64,000 nt of DNA from assembly GCA_050184415.1 (NCBI GenBank), contig JBFXAJ010000001.1, positions 1 through 64,000 of the forward strand. Reading direction: 5' to 3'. Positions 55,964 through 63,457 of the stretch are shown here, in pieces. The translations under genes were made by a program, and so were the position numbers. The stretch's first letter is position 1. Each line of letters begins with the position of its first letter. The notes under the pieces are model-generated. The model worked only from the letters and a program-made list of their open reading frames with translations, did no database searches and had not been told where the DNA came from. This stretch comes from JADLGL01 sp050184415. Its GTDB lineage: Bacteria > Pseudomonadota > Alphaproteobacteria > Rhizobiales > Kaistiaceae.

Positions 55964-56934
55964 GGCGTGCCCCTCCGCCGCCGGCTTTCGCCGCGGGCGA
56001 TGAGGACGCCGCCGGCGAGCGCGGCGAGGGTAATGAGGCCCTGGATCAGGGTCTGGTACTCGAAGGGCGGGCTCGCGAAGAAAACGACATTGGCGATCAT
56101 GCCGACCACGATCGCGCCGAGGACCGAGCCGAAGGCGCTGCCCCGTCCTCCCGCAAGCGCCGTGCCGCCGACCACCACGGCAAGGACCGACGAGAGCGCG
56201 ATGGTCCGGCCGAGCAGCGGATCGCCGCTTGCGGTCTCGCCCGTGAGGCAGAGGGCGCCGAAAGCGGAGAAGAGGCCGCAGAGGAGATAGGCGCTGGTGC
56301 GGACGCGCACGGTGCTGAGCCCGGTCTGGAACGCCGCCGTGCGGCTGCCGCCGACCGCGGCGACGTGCTTGATGAAGGGCCGCGCGGCGATGAAGGCGAT
56401 GACCAGGAACGACGCCGCGTAGATCAGGTAGACGACCGGAATGCCGAGGAAGTCGCCGCCATAGGTGCGCCAGTAGCCGGCGGGCACCGAGCCGCCCGCG
56501 GTCGGCATCACGAGGAGGGCGAGCGCGCCGAAGATGATGCCGGTCGCGAAGGTGCTGACGATGGCCTGGAGGCGGAGGACCGCGACGAGGAGCGCGTTGA
56601 GAAGACCACAGGCGAGTCCGACCGCGATGCCGATGGCGATGCCGCCGAGGATGGCACCCGTGCCGCCGCCGAAGGACCCGATCAGCGTAACTGTCACCAC
56701 GTTGACGAGCGAGACGATCGAGCCGACCGAGAGGTCGATGTCGCCGGCGAGGATGACGTAGGTCTGGCCGATGGCGACGAGCGCGATCGGCAGGAACACC
56801 GTCAGGTTCGATTCGAGGACGCGCGGCGTCATCAGGTTCGGCTGGAGGATCCAGTTCACCGTCACGAGGACGACCAGCGCGCCGAGCGTGACCAGCCAGA
56901 CCCGGGTCTGAAGGAAGCGCAACACCGGGCTCAT
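55960..56934 (-). CDS. Sugar ABC transporter permease 1
   Basis: 324 residues from the ATG at 56934. BPD_transp_2 family: VILAGDIDLSVGSIVSLVNVV, coupling loop VAAVGGSRTAAFQTGLSTVRVRTSAYLLCGLFSAFGAL and ALSSVLAVVVGGTALAGGRGSAFG. About nine membrane helices. Overlaps both neighbours by four bases (with the ATPase at 56931-56934, with permease 2 at 55960-55963), so translation is coupled. Confidence 0.92.
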   Translation of the reverse strand: MSPVLRFLQTRVWLVTLGALVVLVTVNWILQPNLMTPRVLESNLTVFLPIALVAIGQTYVILAGDIDLSVGSIVSLVNVVTVTLIGSFGGGTGAILGGIAIGIAVGLACGLLNALLVAVLRLQAIVSTFATGIIFGALALLVMPTAGGSVPAGYWRTYGGDFLGIPVVYLIYAASFLVIAFIAARPFIKHVAAVGGSRTAAFQTGLSTVRVRTSAYLLCGLFSAFGALCLTGETASGDPLLGRTIALSSVLAVVVGGTALAGGRGSAFGSVLGAIVVGMIANVVFFASPPFEYQTLIQGLITLAALAGGVLIARGESRRRRGTP

Positions 56935-58433
56935 GCCGCTTCTCCATAAGCGGCCTTGGTGAGATGGAAGCTCGTCAGCGTGGGTCCGGCGAGCTCCGCG
57001 GTGACGCGCCCGCTGTTGAAGACGAGGATGCGATCGCAGATCGAGAGGAGCTCGGCGTCGTCCGAGGCGTAGAGGATGATGCCGGCGCCTTCCGAGGCGA
57101 GCCCGCGGGCGAGGGCGAAGAAATCGGCCTTCGCGGCGAGGTCGACGCCCTTCGCGGGGTCGTCGAGGAGCAGCACCTTCGCCCCCGTCGCCAGCCAGCG
57201 GGCGATGAACACTTTTTGCTGGTTGCCGCCCGACAGCGACCCGATCGGCGCGTTGAGCGAGGCGTAGCGCGTGTCGAGCGCCTTCAGCGCGTCCTCGAAG
57301 CGCGGTTTCAGCTGCCGCGGCCAAAAGAAGAAGCGCTTCTCGCGGACGAGGACGGCCGCGGCAATGTTCTCGAAGATCGAGCGGTCATGGAGCGCCGCGT
57401 CGCGGCCTCGATCGCCCGAGACATAGGCGACGCCGTGGCGCACGGCCCTCGCCGGCGACCGGACTGTCACCGGCTCGCCGTCGATGGCAATCGCCCCGCG
57501 GGCGAAGGGGAGGGCGCCGAAGAGGCCCTGCAGCAATGACGACTGCCCCTGGCCCTGCAGGCCGCCGAGCCCGAGGATCTCGCCCGGCTGCAGCGTCAGC
57601 GACACGCCGTGGAGGCGGCGGCTCTCGCCATTCTCGAGCGTCAACCGCGGCGTTGCGGAGGCCGTCGGCCGCTTGTGCTCGATCCGCTCGCGGAGCGGGA
57701 GGTCGCCGACCATCGCATGGATGACGGTGTTCTGATCGGTCTCCGACGTCGCGTAGGTCGCGACCGTCGCGCCGTTCCGCATCACCGTGATGCGATCGGA
57801 CACGGCAAAGATCTCGTCCATGCGGTGCGAGATGAAGATCGACGAGACGCCCTCCGCGCGGAGCTCGCGGAGGATGTCGAAGAAGATCGCAACCTGCCGG
57901 GCATCGAGCGCCGCGGTCGCCTCGTCGAAGATGACGACCCGCGGCCTTCGCGACAGCACCTTGAGGATCTCCACCATCTGGCGCTGGTCGGCGGCGAGCC
58001 GCGCCACGGGCGTGCCGGCCGCGAAACCGGGGCCGAGGACAGGCGCGAACCGCGCCGTCAGCCTCGCGAACTCGGCACGCTTCCGGCGTCCGCTCAGAAA
58101 GCCCGCGGCGCCGCGATGCTCGCGGCCGAGGAAGACATTGTCGGCGACGCTGAGCTGCGGGACGAGCGAAAGTTCCTGGTAGAAGAGGCCGATGCCATGG
58201 CGCTCGGCGTCCCGGGGATGGCCGAGGGCGATGTCCGCGCCGTCGAGGCGGAGCGAGCCGGCATCGCGGGCGACGGCGCCGGCGATGATCTTGCAGAGCG
58301 TCGACTTCCCGCTGCCATTGGCGCCGAGGAGGGCGTGGATCTCGCCGCGCTCGACGCGGAGGGCGCCGTCGGAGAGCGCCGTCACGGCCCCGAAACGCTT
58401 GGCTACTCCTGCAATTTCGAGAAGCGCGGCCAT
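56931..58433 (-). CDS. Sugar ABC transporter ATP-binding protein (duplicated, RbsA/MglA type)
   Basis: 500 residues from the ATG at 58433 (a GTG at 58448 is the alternative). Two ABC halves. The first has Walker A GANGSGKSTL, signature LAADQRQMVEILKVLS and IFDEATAALD. The second has a degenerate Walker A (GLGGLQGQGQSSLLQG), LSGGNQQKVFIARWLATGAKVLLLDDPAKGVDL. This arrangement is the rule in RbsA/XylG/MglA. It powers uptake of the sugar bound by the preceding periplasmic protein. A terminator lies between them, permitting higher binding-protein expression. Confidence 0.93.
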   Translation of the reverse strand: MAALLEIAGVAKRFGAVTALSDGALRVERGEIHALLGANGSGKSTLCKIIAGAVARDAGSLRLDGADIALGHPRDAERHGIGLFYQELSLVPQLSVADNVFLGREHRGAAGFLSGRRKRAEFARLTARFAPVLGPGFAAGTPVARLAADQRQMVEILKVLSRRPRVVIFDEATAALDARQVAIFFDILRELRAEGVSSIFISHRMDEIFAVSDRITVMRNGATVATYATSETDQNTVIHAMVGDLPLRERIEHKRPTASATPRLTLENGESRRLHGVSLTLQPGEILGLGGLQGQGQSSLLQGLFGALPFARGAIAIDGEPVTVRSPARAVRHGVAYVSGDRGRDAALHDRSIFENIAAAVLVREKRFFFWPRQLKPRFEDALKALDTRYASLNAPIGSLSGGNQQKVFIARWLATGAKVLLLDDPAKGVDLAAKADFFALARGLASEGAGIILYASDDAELLSICDRILVFNSGRVTAELAGPTLTSFHLTKAAYGEAA

Positions 58434-58523
58434 GCCTTCAGCAGTCACTCAGCCACAAACAAGCGCGGCGCCACCGTCGGCGCAAGTTGCTAGCCGGCCG
58501 GCCGCGAGCGGCCGGGTCCGCAG

Positions 58524-58560
58524 AAAAAAATGGACCGGGCGATCCGCGATCGCCCGGTCC
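58524..58560 (-). terminator. Intrinsic terminator within the sugar operon
   Basis: On the minus strand, 13-pair perfect stem GGACCGGGCGATC/GATCGCCCGGTCC with a three-base loop, followed by ATTTTTTTC. It lies 14 bases after the stop of the binding-protein gene and about 90 bases before the ATPase start, so it should partially terminate and raise the ratio of binding protein to transporter. Confidence 0.85.
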
Positions 58561-58574
58561 AGTCCAGGGAGGAC

Positions 58575-59594
58575 TTACGGCTTGAAGAACATTGCCTCTG
58601 CGTCATCGATCGACAGCGTCGAGGTGACGGACCAGTAGCCCGGCTGGCCTTCGGCCGCCGCGACGGCATCGGCAAGGTTGGTGTTGTCGATGAACGGGAT
58701 GTCGAGGAAGAGCGCGTTCCCGTAGACGCCGCCGAAGATGCCGTCCTGGAACTCTTCGCCGAGGAGGCGGAGGACGGCGACGTTTAGCGCGGAGGCCATG
58801 ACGCCGGGCGGGTTCACCGATGCGCCGGAGTTGTAGCCGCCGGCCGCCCACAGATCGAGGAAGTCCTTCCGGATCTCGCCGGTCGCGACGATGTCGGCGG
58901 TCTTGCCGGCAGAGACGATGGCGCGCCAGGCACCGGCGGCCATGCCGTCCTGCACGTAGACGCCGTCGATCTGCGGGTAGGTCGCAAGGAGGGTCTGCAT
59001 CGTCTGCTGGCCCTGAGCCTGGTCCCAGTTCGCGTTGGTCTCGGCGAGGACCGTGATCCCCGGCGCCGCCGCGAGCGCCTCGCGGCACCCGGCGACGCGC
59101 ATCTCGTTGGCCGGGTGGCCGGCGAGGCCGTGGATGGCGACGACATTGCCCTGTCCGCCGAGTGTCTCGGCGAGCCAGGCGCAGCCCTTCCGGCCGTAGT
59201 CAGTCTGGTCGATGCCGACATAGATCGCGTCCGGCGACGATACTTCGGCGTCGGTCGCGATGACGAGGATGCCGGCTTCCGCCGCCGTGGCGAAGATCGG
59301 GTCGAACGCGGTCGGGCTGTTCGGGTTGATGATGATCGCGTTGACCTCATCATTGATCATGTTGCGCACCGCGCCGATCTGGCCCTGGACGTCGACGTCC
59401 GAGCTCTGGATCACGAGCGTGATGTTGACGCCGCGCTCGGCCCACGCCGCCGCGGCGGCCTGGGCTTCCTGGATCATCTGGGTCCGCCATTCTGACCCGA
59501 CCCAGCCATTCGACAGGCCGATGGTGAAGTTCTGTGCGGCCGCTGCCGTCGAGACAACGGACAGCGCAGCCGCTGCAAGAGCGACTAGTCTCAT
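58575..59594 (-). CDS. Periplasmic sugar-binding protein of an ABC transporter
   Basis: 339 residues. GGGAGG precedes the ATG at 59594. Signal peptide MRLVALAAAALSVVSTAAAA; mature start QNFTIGLSNGWVGSEWRTQMIQEAQ. RbsB-like fold: IIINPNSPTAFDPIFATAAEAGILVIATDAEVSSPDAIYVGIDQTDYG, VVAIHGLAGHPANEMR, DGVYVQDGMAAGA and GGYNSGASVNPPGVMASALNVAVLRLL. It binds a monosaccharide or polyol in the periplasm. The sugar is unknown. A perfect LacI operator lies 73 bases upstream. Confidence 0.92.
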   Translation of the reverse strand: MRLVALAAAALSVVSTAAAAQNFTIGLSNGWVGSEWRTQMIQEAQAAAAAWAERGVNITLVIQSSDVDVQGQIGAVRNMINDEVNAIIINPNSPTAFDPIFATAAEAGILVIATDAEVSSPDAIYVGIDQTDYGRKGCAWLAETLGGQGNVVAIHGLAGHPANEMRVAGCREALAAAPGITVLAETNANWDQAQGQQTMQTLLATYPQIDGVYVQDGMAAGAWRAIVSAGKTADIVATGEIRKDFLDLWAAGGYNSGASVNPPGVMASALNVAVLRLLGEEFQDGIFGGVYGNALFLDIPFIDNTNLADAVAAAEGQPGYWSVTSTLSIDDAEAMFFKP

Positions 59595-59666
59595 GGACGT
59601 CCTCCCCTCAGTGCCAGACCAGACATCCGGCATCTTTTCTCTCCGCACGCGGCGGATCGCTATTTG

Positions 59667-59680
59667 TGTAACCGGTTACA
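59667..59680. promoter_or_regulatory. Perfect LacI-family operator
   Basis: TGTAACCGGTTACA, an uninterrupted palindrome with the central CG typical of GalR/LacI sites, lies 73 bases before the binding-protein ATG and within an AT-rich promoter-like segment (TATTTGTGTAACC). The LacI regulator encoded in the same operon is the obvious ligand, giving autoregulated sugar uptake. Confidence 0.85.
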
Positions 59681-59943
59681 TCTTTGAGTCAAGAATGCCG
59701 AGATCGCGCGGCTGATCACGATTTACGTTCACAAGCCGGCTCGGGATCGCGGAATCATCCGTCTCGTCTTTGGCTTGGCCGGAGCTGCTGCAGCCGATCT
59801 GGAACGGCGACGCGATTACCTGACGAAGGCTCTTCGGATGGAACGCGGCTCGGCGTTGCCCAGCAGACACAGGCTTGCGTCGGGGTTCCGCCACGAAAGC
59901 GGGGGGGTGCGGCGGCTCGCAGGCGGGCGGGGGGCTCTGCCAG
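59681..59943. other. Gap between the sugar operon and the imelysin gene
   Basis: About 260 bases. Plus-strand frames here (for example one with LTKALRMERGSALPSRHRL) lack a ribosome site and codon bias. No RNA, repeat or operator is evident beyond the LacI site at its left end. Confidence 0.5.
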
Positions 59944-61062
59944 CTAGCCGCCGTCGCCGTCCAGCGCGTTGAAGCCAAGGTCGATCCCGAGCGCGGCCGT
60001 GAGGTTGATCCCGGCGATCGCTTCGAGATTGTCGGCGATGAGCTTGACGACGACGAGGTGCTGCCGGCTTGCGGCATCCGCGGCGATGGTTTCCACTCCG
60101 CCTTCGAGCGGGATCTCTGCGAGGTGCGCCACGGCGTTCGCCGCCTCGCCGCGGAGCTGCGATGGAATCCACGACTGGCCCGCAGGAAGCGCCGCGGCGA
60201 TGTCGGACCGTTCGAACAACTCCGCCGGCATCGCCAGCAACGCGCCCAGGAAGGGCAGCGTGAGGTTGCTCCGCCACAGCGGCGCGCTCCGCGGCTGGGC
60301 CTCGGCGGGCGTCCCGCCGACCAGCGGGGTCAGGATCTGGTCGTCGGCGAGTTCCGTCGCGGTGACGGCGGACATAACGATGTCGATCGTGGCTTCGTTG
60401 GCGTTGCGGTACAGCGGATTCTCCGCCCCGGGTACCGCGACGAGGGCGCGGAACGCGCTGTCCGCGGCGGTATCCGCGACCAGCGCGGTCGCAATCGCTG
60501 AGAGGTTCGCGGCAATCGCCTCCGCATAGGCGCAGCGGAAGGCGCCGTCCTCGCCGGGCTGCCCCAGCGTCTCGGCGCCGGTGCCGAAAAGGAGATATTC
60601 GAGGGCGCCGAGGCCCTGCAGGGCCGCGCTTTTCCCTGCCAGCGCTGCCGGGTCGGTCGCGGTCGGGTCGCGCTCGGCGATCAGCGGCTGGATCTGGCGC
60701 AGCGTGATCCCGCGCGGATCGGGCCAGAAGAAGAAGCGCTCGCGCCGCGCGTCGGTCCGCAGCGGCTCGATCTGGAGCGCCACGATCCGCGCCCAGGCGA
60801 GGGCGACGTCGGCGAAGGCGTCGTCGACGGTCTCGCGCGATGGCTCGGCCGGCGCGGAGCAGAACGCGGCGAGGGCGGTCTCGAGGGTGGCGGTCGTCCC
60901 GGCCAGCGCGACCATGTCGGGGGCGATCGCGTTGTCGAGGGCACGCAGGGCAAACGCCGTGTAGGCCGCGTCCTCCAGCGGCGCCACGACGTTCTCCTGC
61001 GCTGCGGCCCCGAGTGGCGCCGTTGCGACGACCAAGGCCACCAGAAGCGACATCAAGCCCAT
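59944..61062 (-). CDS. Imelysin-family periplasmic protein (second in the window)
   Basis: 372 residues. A signal peptide (MGLMSLLVALVVATAPLGAA, cleavage after AAA-Q) is followed by the imelysin fold: GLGALEYLLFGTG (family motif region) near residue 150, FFFWPDPRGITLRQIQPLI before it, and DNLEAIAGINLTAALGIDLGFNALDGDGG at the end. In many alphaproteobacteria two imelysins flank a di-haem oxidoreductase under iron control, exactly as here with the genes at 61379 and 63458. It may bind iron or haem in the periplasm. Confidence 0.85.
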   Translation of the reverse strand: MGLMSLLVALVVATAPLGAAAQENVVAPLEDAAYTAFALRALDNAIAPDMVALAGTTATLETALAAFCSAPAEPSRETVDDAFADVALAWARIVALQIEPLRTDARRERFFFWPDPRGITLRQIQPLIAERDPTATDPAALAGKSAALQGLGALEYLLFGTGAETLGQPGEDGAFRCAYAEAIAANLSAIATALVADTAADSAFRALVAVPGAENPLYRNANEATIDIVMSAVTATELADDQILTPLVGGTPAEAQPRSAPLWRSNLTLPFLGALLAMPAELFERSDIAAALPAGQSWIPSQLRGEAANAVAHLAEIPLEGGVETIAADAASRQHLVVVKLIADNLEAIAGINLTAALGIDLGFNALDGDGG

Positions 61063-61095
61063 CGGTGCTCGCCCAGCTCCACGGCGATCTCTCTG

Positions 61096-61355
61096 AACCT
61101 CCCCTCGTGGGGAGGTCGAACCGGCAAGGCCGGTTCGGGTGGGGGGCTGTGAGCCAGCAGTTCGCCGCTGCCGCCGTCCCTCCGCCGAAGCTTGCTCCTT
61201 GCAGTCGCAACCTTCCGCCTCCCCACCAAGGGGAGGCTCAAGCGGAGTTTGCGTCTGGGATCTGAGGGTACGGGTCGGGCGCTGCGCCGGCCTCCCCGAA
61301 CCTCCCCCTCGTGGGGAGGTCGAACCGGCAAAGCCGGTTCGGGTGGGGGGCTGTG
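61096..61355. repeat. Cluster of hairpin repeats shared with the nasA gap
   Basis: Three units. 61096-61150 and 61298-61355 both contain GGGGAGGTCGAACCGGC then a paired GCCGGTTCGGGTGGGGGG; 61171-61245 contains CGAAGCTTGCTCCTTGCAGT then CGCAACCTTCCGCCTCCCC. The first type also occurs at 39970-40021 and the second at 40086-40153, both in reverse orientation. They fill the 316-base gap between the imelysin and the oxidoreductase gene. Confidence 0.8.
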
Positions 61356-61378
61356 GCTCAAGGGGAGTTTGGGGCCTA

Positions 61379-62857
61379 TCACAGCGACTCCAGGAACCGG
61401 ACCAGCGCCGCCCGCTCCTCAGGCGTCATGGCAACCACCGCATCGCGCGCCGCCTCCGCTTCGCCGCCGTGCCACAGTATCGCCTCCAGCACCGTGCGTG
61501 CACGGCCATCATGGAGGAAGCCTGCCGCGTCGCCGTTGACCACGCCGGTCAGGCCGATGCCCCATAGCGGCGGCGTCCGCCATTCGGTACCGGTGGCGTC
61601 GCCCTGGGGGCGGTTGTCGGCAAGGCCTTCGCCCATGTCGTGGAGGAGGAGGTCGGTGTAGGGCCAGATCAGCTGGCGGCGCAGCTCCGTGGGCACGTCG
61701 TCGGCATTGGAGGTAACGTATTTCGGGGTGTGGCAGCCGGTGCAGCCCGACTCGTAGAACAGCGCCTTGCCGGCGAGCACGGTCGGGTCGTCATAGTCGC
61801 GGCGCGCGGGCACGGCGAGATGGCCGGCGTAGAACACGACGAGGTCGAACAGCTCGTCCGCAACCTCGACTTCGCCGCCGGCCTCGTCGGCGCCGATGGG
61901 CGCCGCCAGGCATTCCCTCTGCAGCGCGGTGCACTCCCCCGCGCCGTGCGGGATCAGCGTCGTCGACAGTCCCATGTCGTTGAAGAAGGCGACCGCGCTC
62001 TGGTCGGCGATCGTCGGCTGCGACGCCTTCCAGCCGAACCGGCCGATGGCGGGCATTCCCGTGGCGAGGTCCGTCACCCAGTGGACGCGGCCCGAAATGC
62101 CGTCGCCGTTCGCATCGTCCGGGTCGGCGCCGGCAAGGATGTCGTCGGGATGGATCGCCTCCAGAAGCCCGAGGCCGATCATCTGTGGCGCGATCCGCGG
62201 CGAGAGCAGCGTGCCGCCCGGCAACGCGGGCGTGACGGTGTAGGTCGGGTCGCGGAGGGCGACGGTCTCACCGCCCGCAAGGACCAGCGGCACGTCGGCA
62301 TAGGTGACGGCGACCGTCCCTTCAGCCGGGACGCCGGGGACCGCGAAATCCTGGAGCTGGCCGCCGAAGGCAAACGGCGCCTCTCCGGAAGGCCCCGACA
62401 GCCCGAGGACGAAGGAGACGGCATCGGACGCGCCCGGGAGCGGCGGGTGTCCGCGGCCGTCCTTGATGTGGCACTCCTGGCAGCCGCGGGCATTGAAGAG
62501 CGGGCCGAGCCCGTCCGAGGCCGTGGTGGAGGAAGGCGCCGAGACCCAGAGCTTCCGGAACACGCCGTTGCCGACGGAAAAATCCGCCCGGCGCGCGAAG
62601 TCCAGATTCTCGGCCGGCTGGGAGAACGCGTCGCGGTCGAAGCGCCGCGTCGTGGTCGCGCCCCCGGGATTGGCCTCGAAATTCTCTGCGGCGGCAAAGT
62701 CGGTGGTCGGCGCACTGATGCCGTAGATCCGCTCGCGATCGGCCGGGTCGAGGTCCGCGCGCTCGGGAGCGGGGCCTGCGGCTGCGGCGAGAGCGATGGC
62801 TGCGACGCCGAGCGCGACGGACAGGAGCCCGATGCCGTGCCGCGCGAGGAGGCTCAT
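61379..62857 (-). CDS. Di-haem oxidoreductase family protein (DHOR, cytochrome-c peroxidase-like)
   Basis: 492 residues. Two haem-attachment sites, CQECH (residues 126-130) and CTGCH (about 371-375), and a signal anchor LLARHGIGLLSVALGVAAIALA. Family blocks are FVLGLSGPSGEAPFAFGGQLQD, PRIAPQMIGLGLLEAIHPDDILAGADPDDANGDGISGRVHWV (Ca-binding loop), GRFGWKASQPTIADQSAVAFFNDMGL and PLWGIGLTGVVNGDAAGFLHDGRARTVLEAILWHGGEAE. It is a periplasmic di-haem enzyme, activity unknown, typically located between two imelysins as here. Confidence 0.93.
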   Translation of the reverse strand: MSLLARHGIGLLSVALGVAAIALAAAAGPAPERADLDPADRERIYGISAPTTDFAAAENFEANPGGATTTRRFDRDAFSQPAENLDFARRADFSVGNGVFRKLWVSAPSSTTASDGLGPLFNARGCQECHIKDGRGHPPLPGASDAVSFVLGLSGPSGEAPFAFGGQLQDFAVPGVPAEGTVAVTYADVPLVLAGGETVALRDPTYTVTPALPGGTLLSPRIAPQMIGLGLLEAIHPDDILAGADPDDANGDGISGRVHWVTDLATGMPAIGRFGWKASQPTIADQSAVAFFNDMGLSTTLIPHGAGECTALQRECLAAPIGADEAGGEVEVADELFDLVVFYAGHLAVPARRDYDDPTVLAGKALFYESGCTGCHTPKYVTSNADDVPTELRRQLIWPYTDLLLHDMGEGLADNRPQGDATGTEWRTPPLWGIGLTGVVNGDAAGFLHDGRARTVLEAILWHGGEAEAARDAVVAMTPEERAALVRFLESL

Positions 62858-62925
62858 CGCCGGACCTCGCGTCCCCTACCTCCCCCTTGAGAGACCTTTT
62901 CACAACGGCCTGAGCCGCCCCCCTT

Positions 62926-62977
62926 CACCTCTCCCCGGCGGGGAGAGGTCGGATCGAGCCGCGAAGCGGATCGATCC
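62926..62977. repeat. Double hairpin (CTCTCCCC / GGGGAGAG) in the oxidoreductase upstream gap
   Basis: Two adjacent inverted repeats: CCTCTCCCC/GGGGAGAGG (62928-62948) and GGATCGA..TCGATCC around CCGC/GCGG (62951-62977). Similar GGGGAGAGGTGGGAG occurs near 52630. No gene is in the 600-base gap 62858-63457. Confidence 0.5.
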
Positions 62978-63130
62978 GGGTGAGGGGGAACAGACCTCGA
63001 GGCCGGAACTCCCTTGCTACTTGATCTCGCCGTCATTGGCTAAGCTCCGACTGCGGTGGCGGGCCGGAGACCGCAAGAGGGGGAGTGTTGTGTGGTTCGG
63101 CCTCTCGTCGGAGCGCGGCCCATCAGTTCA

Positions 63131-63244
63131 CTCCTCCCCGGGCTTGACCCGGGGCCCATCCACCAATCCGAAGTGTTGAGAATCCGAACGATCCCGCGTC
63201 GGTGGAACCGCCATTAGGCCCCGGGTCAAGCCCGGGGAGGGAGG
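63131..63244. repeat. Bi-palindromic intergenic element, copy C
   Basis: CTCCTCCCCGGGCTTGACCC at 63131 and CCCCGGGTCAAGCCCGGGGA at the right end flank a spacer (CCGAAGTGTTGAGAATCCG) that is the reverse complement of copy B's spacer. The tail GGGGCTATCCGCAACTGATC also follows copy A and copy D with small changes. It is non-coding. Confidence 0.8.
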
Positions 63245-63457
63245 TCTTTGATGGGGCTATCCGCAACTGATCCGCCGCGGCGCCACTCCACGCAATAGTC
63301 CCGTAAGGGGGGAGGAGGAGGGCTGGTGTCGGGTGGCATCTCATCGCCCGTTCCATCACGGCCGCAGCACGCTGGCGTCCCTCGCGCGGGGCGAGGGACA
63401 CCGGGTCGCGTTTGGCGCAGGGCGAACCCGCGACGGCCATCGGACGGCGGCCTCGGC

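Noticed and set aside
59684..59947. Plus-strand frame opposite the sugar operon promoter
   Set aside because: No ribosome site, contains the end of the imelysin gene in antisense, and lacks homology I can recognise.
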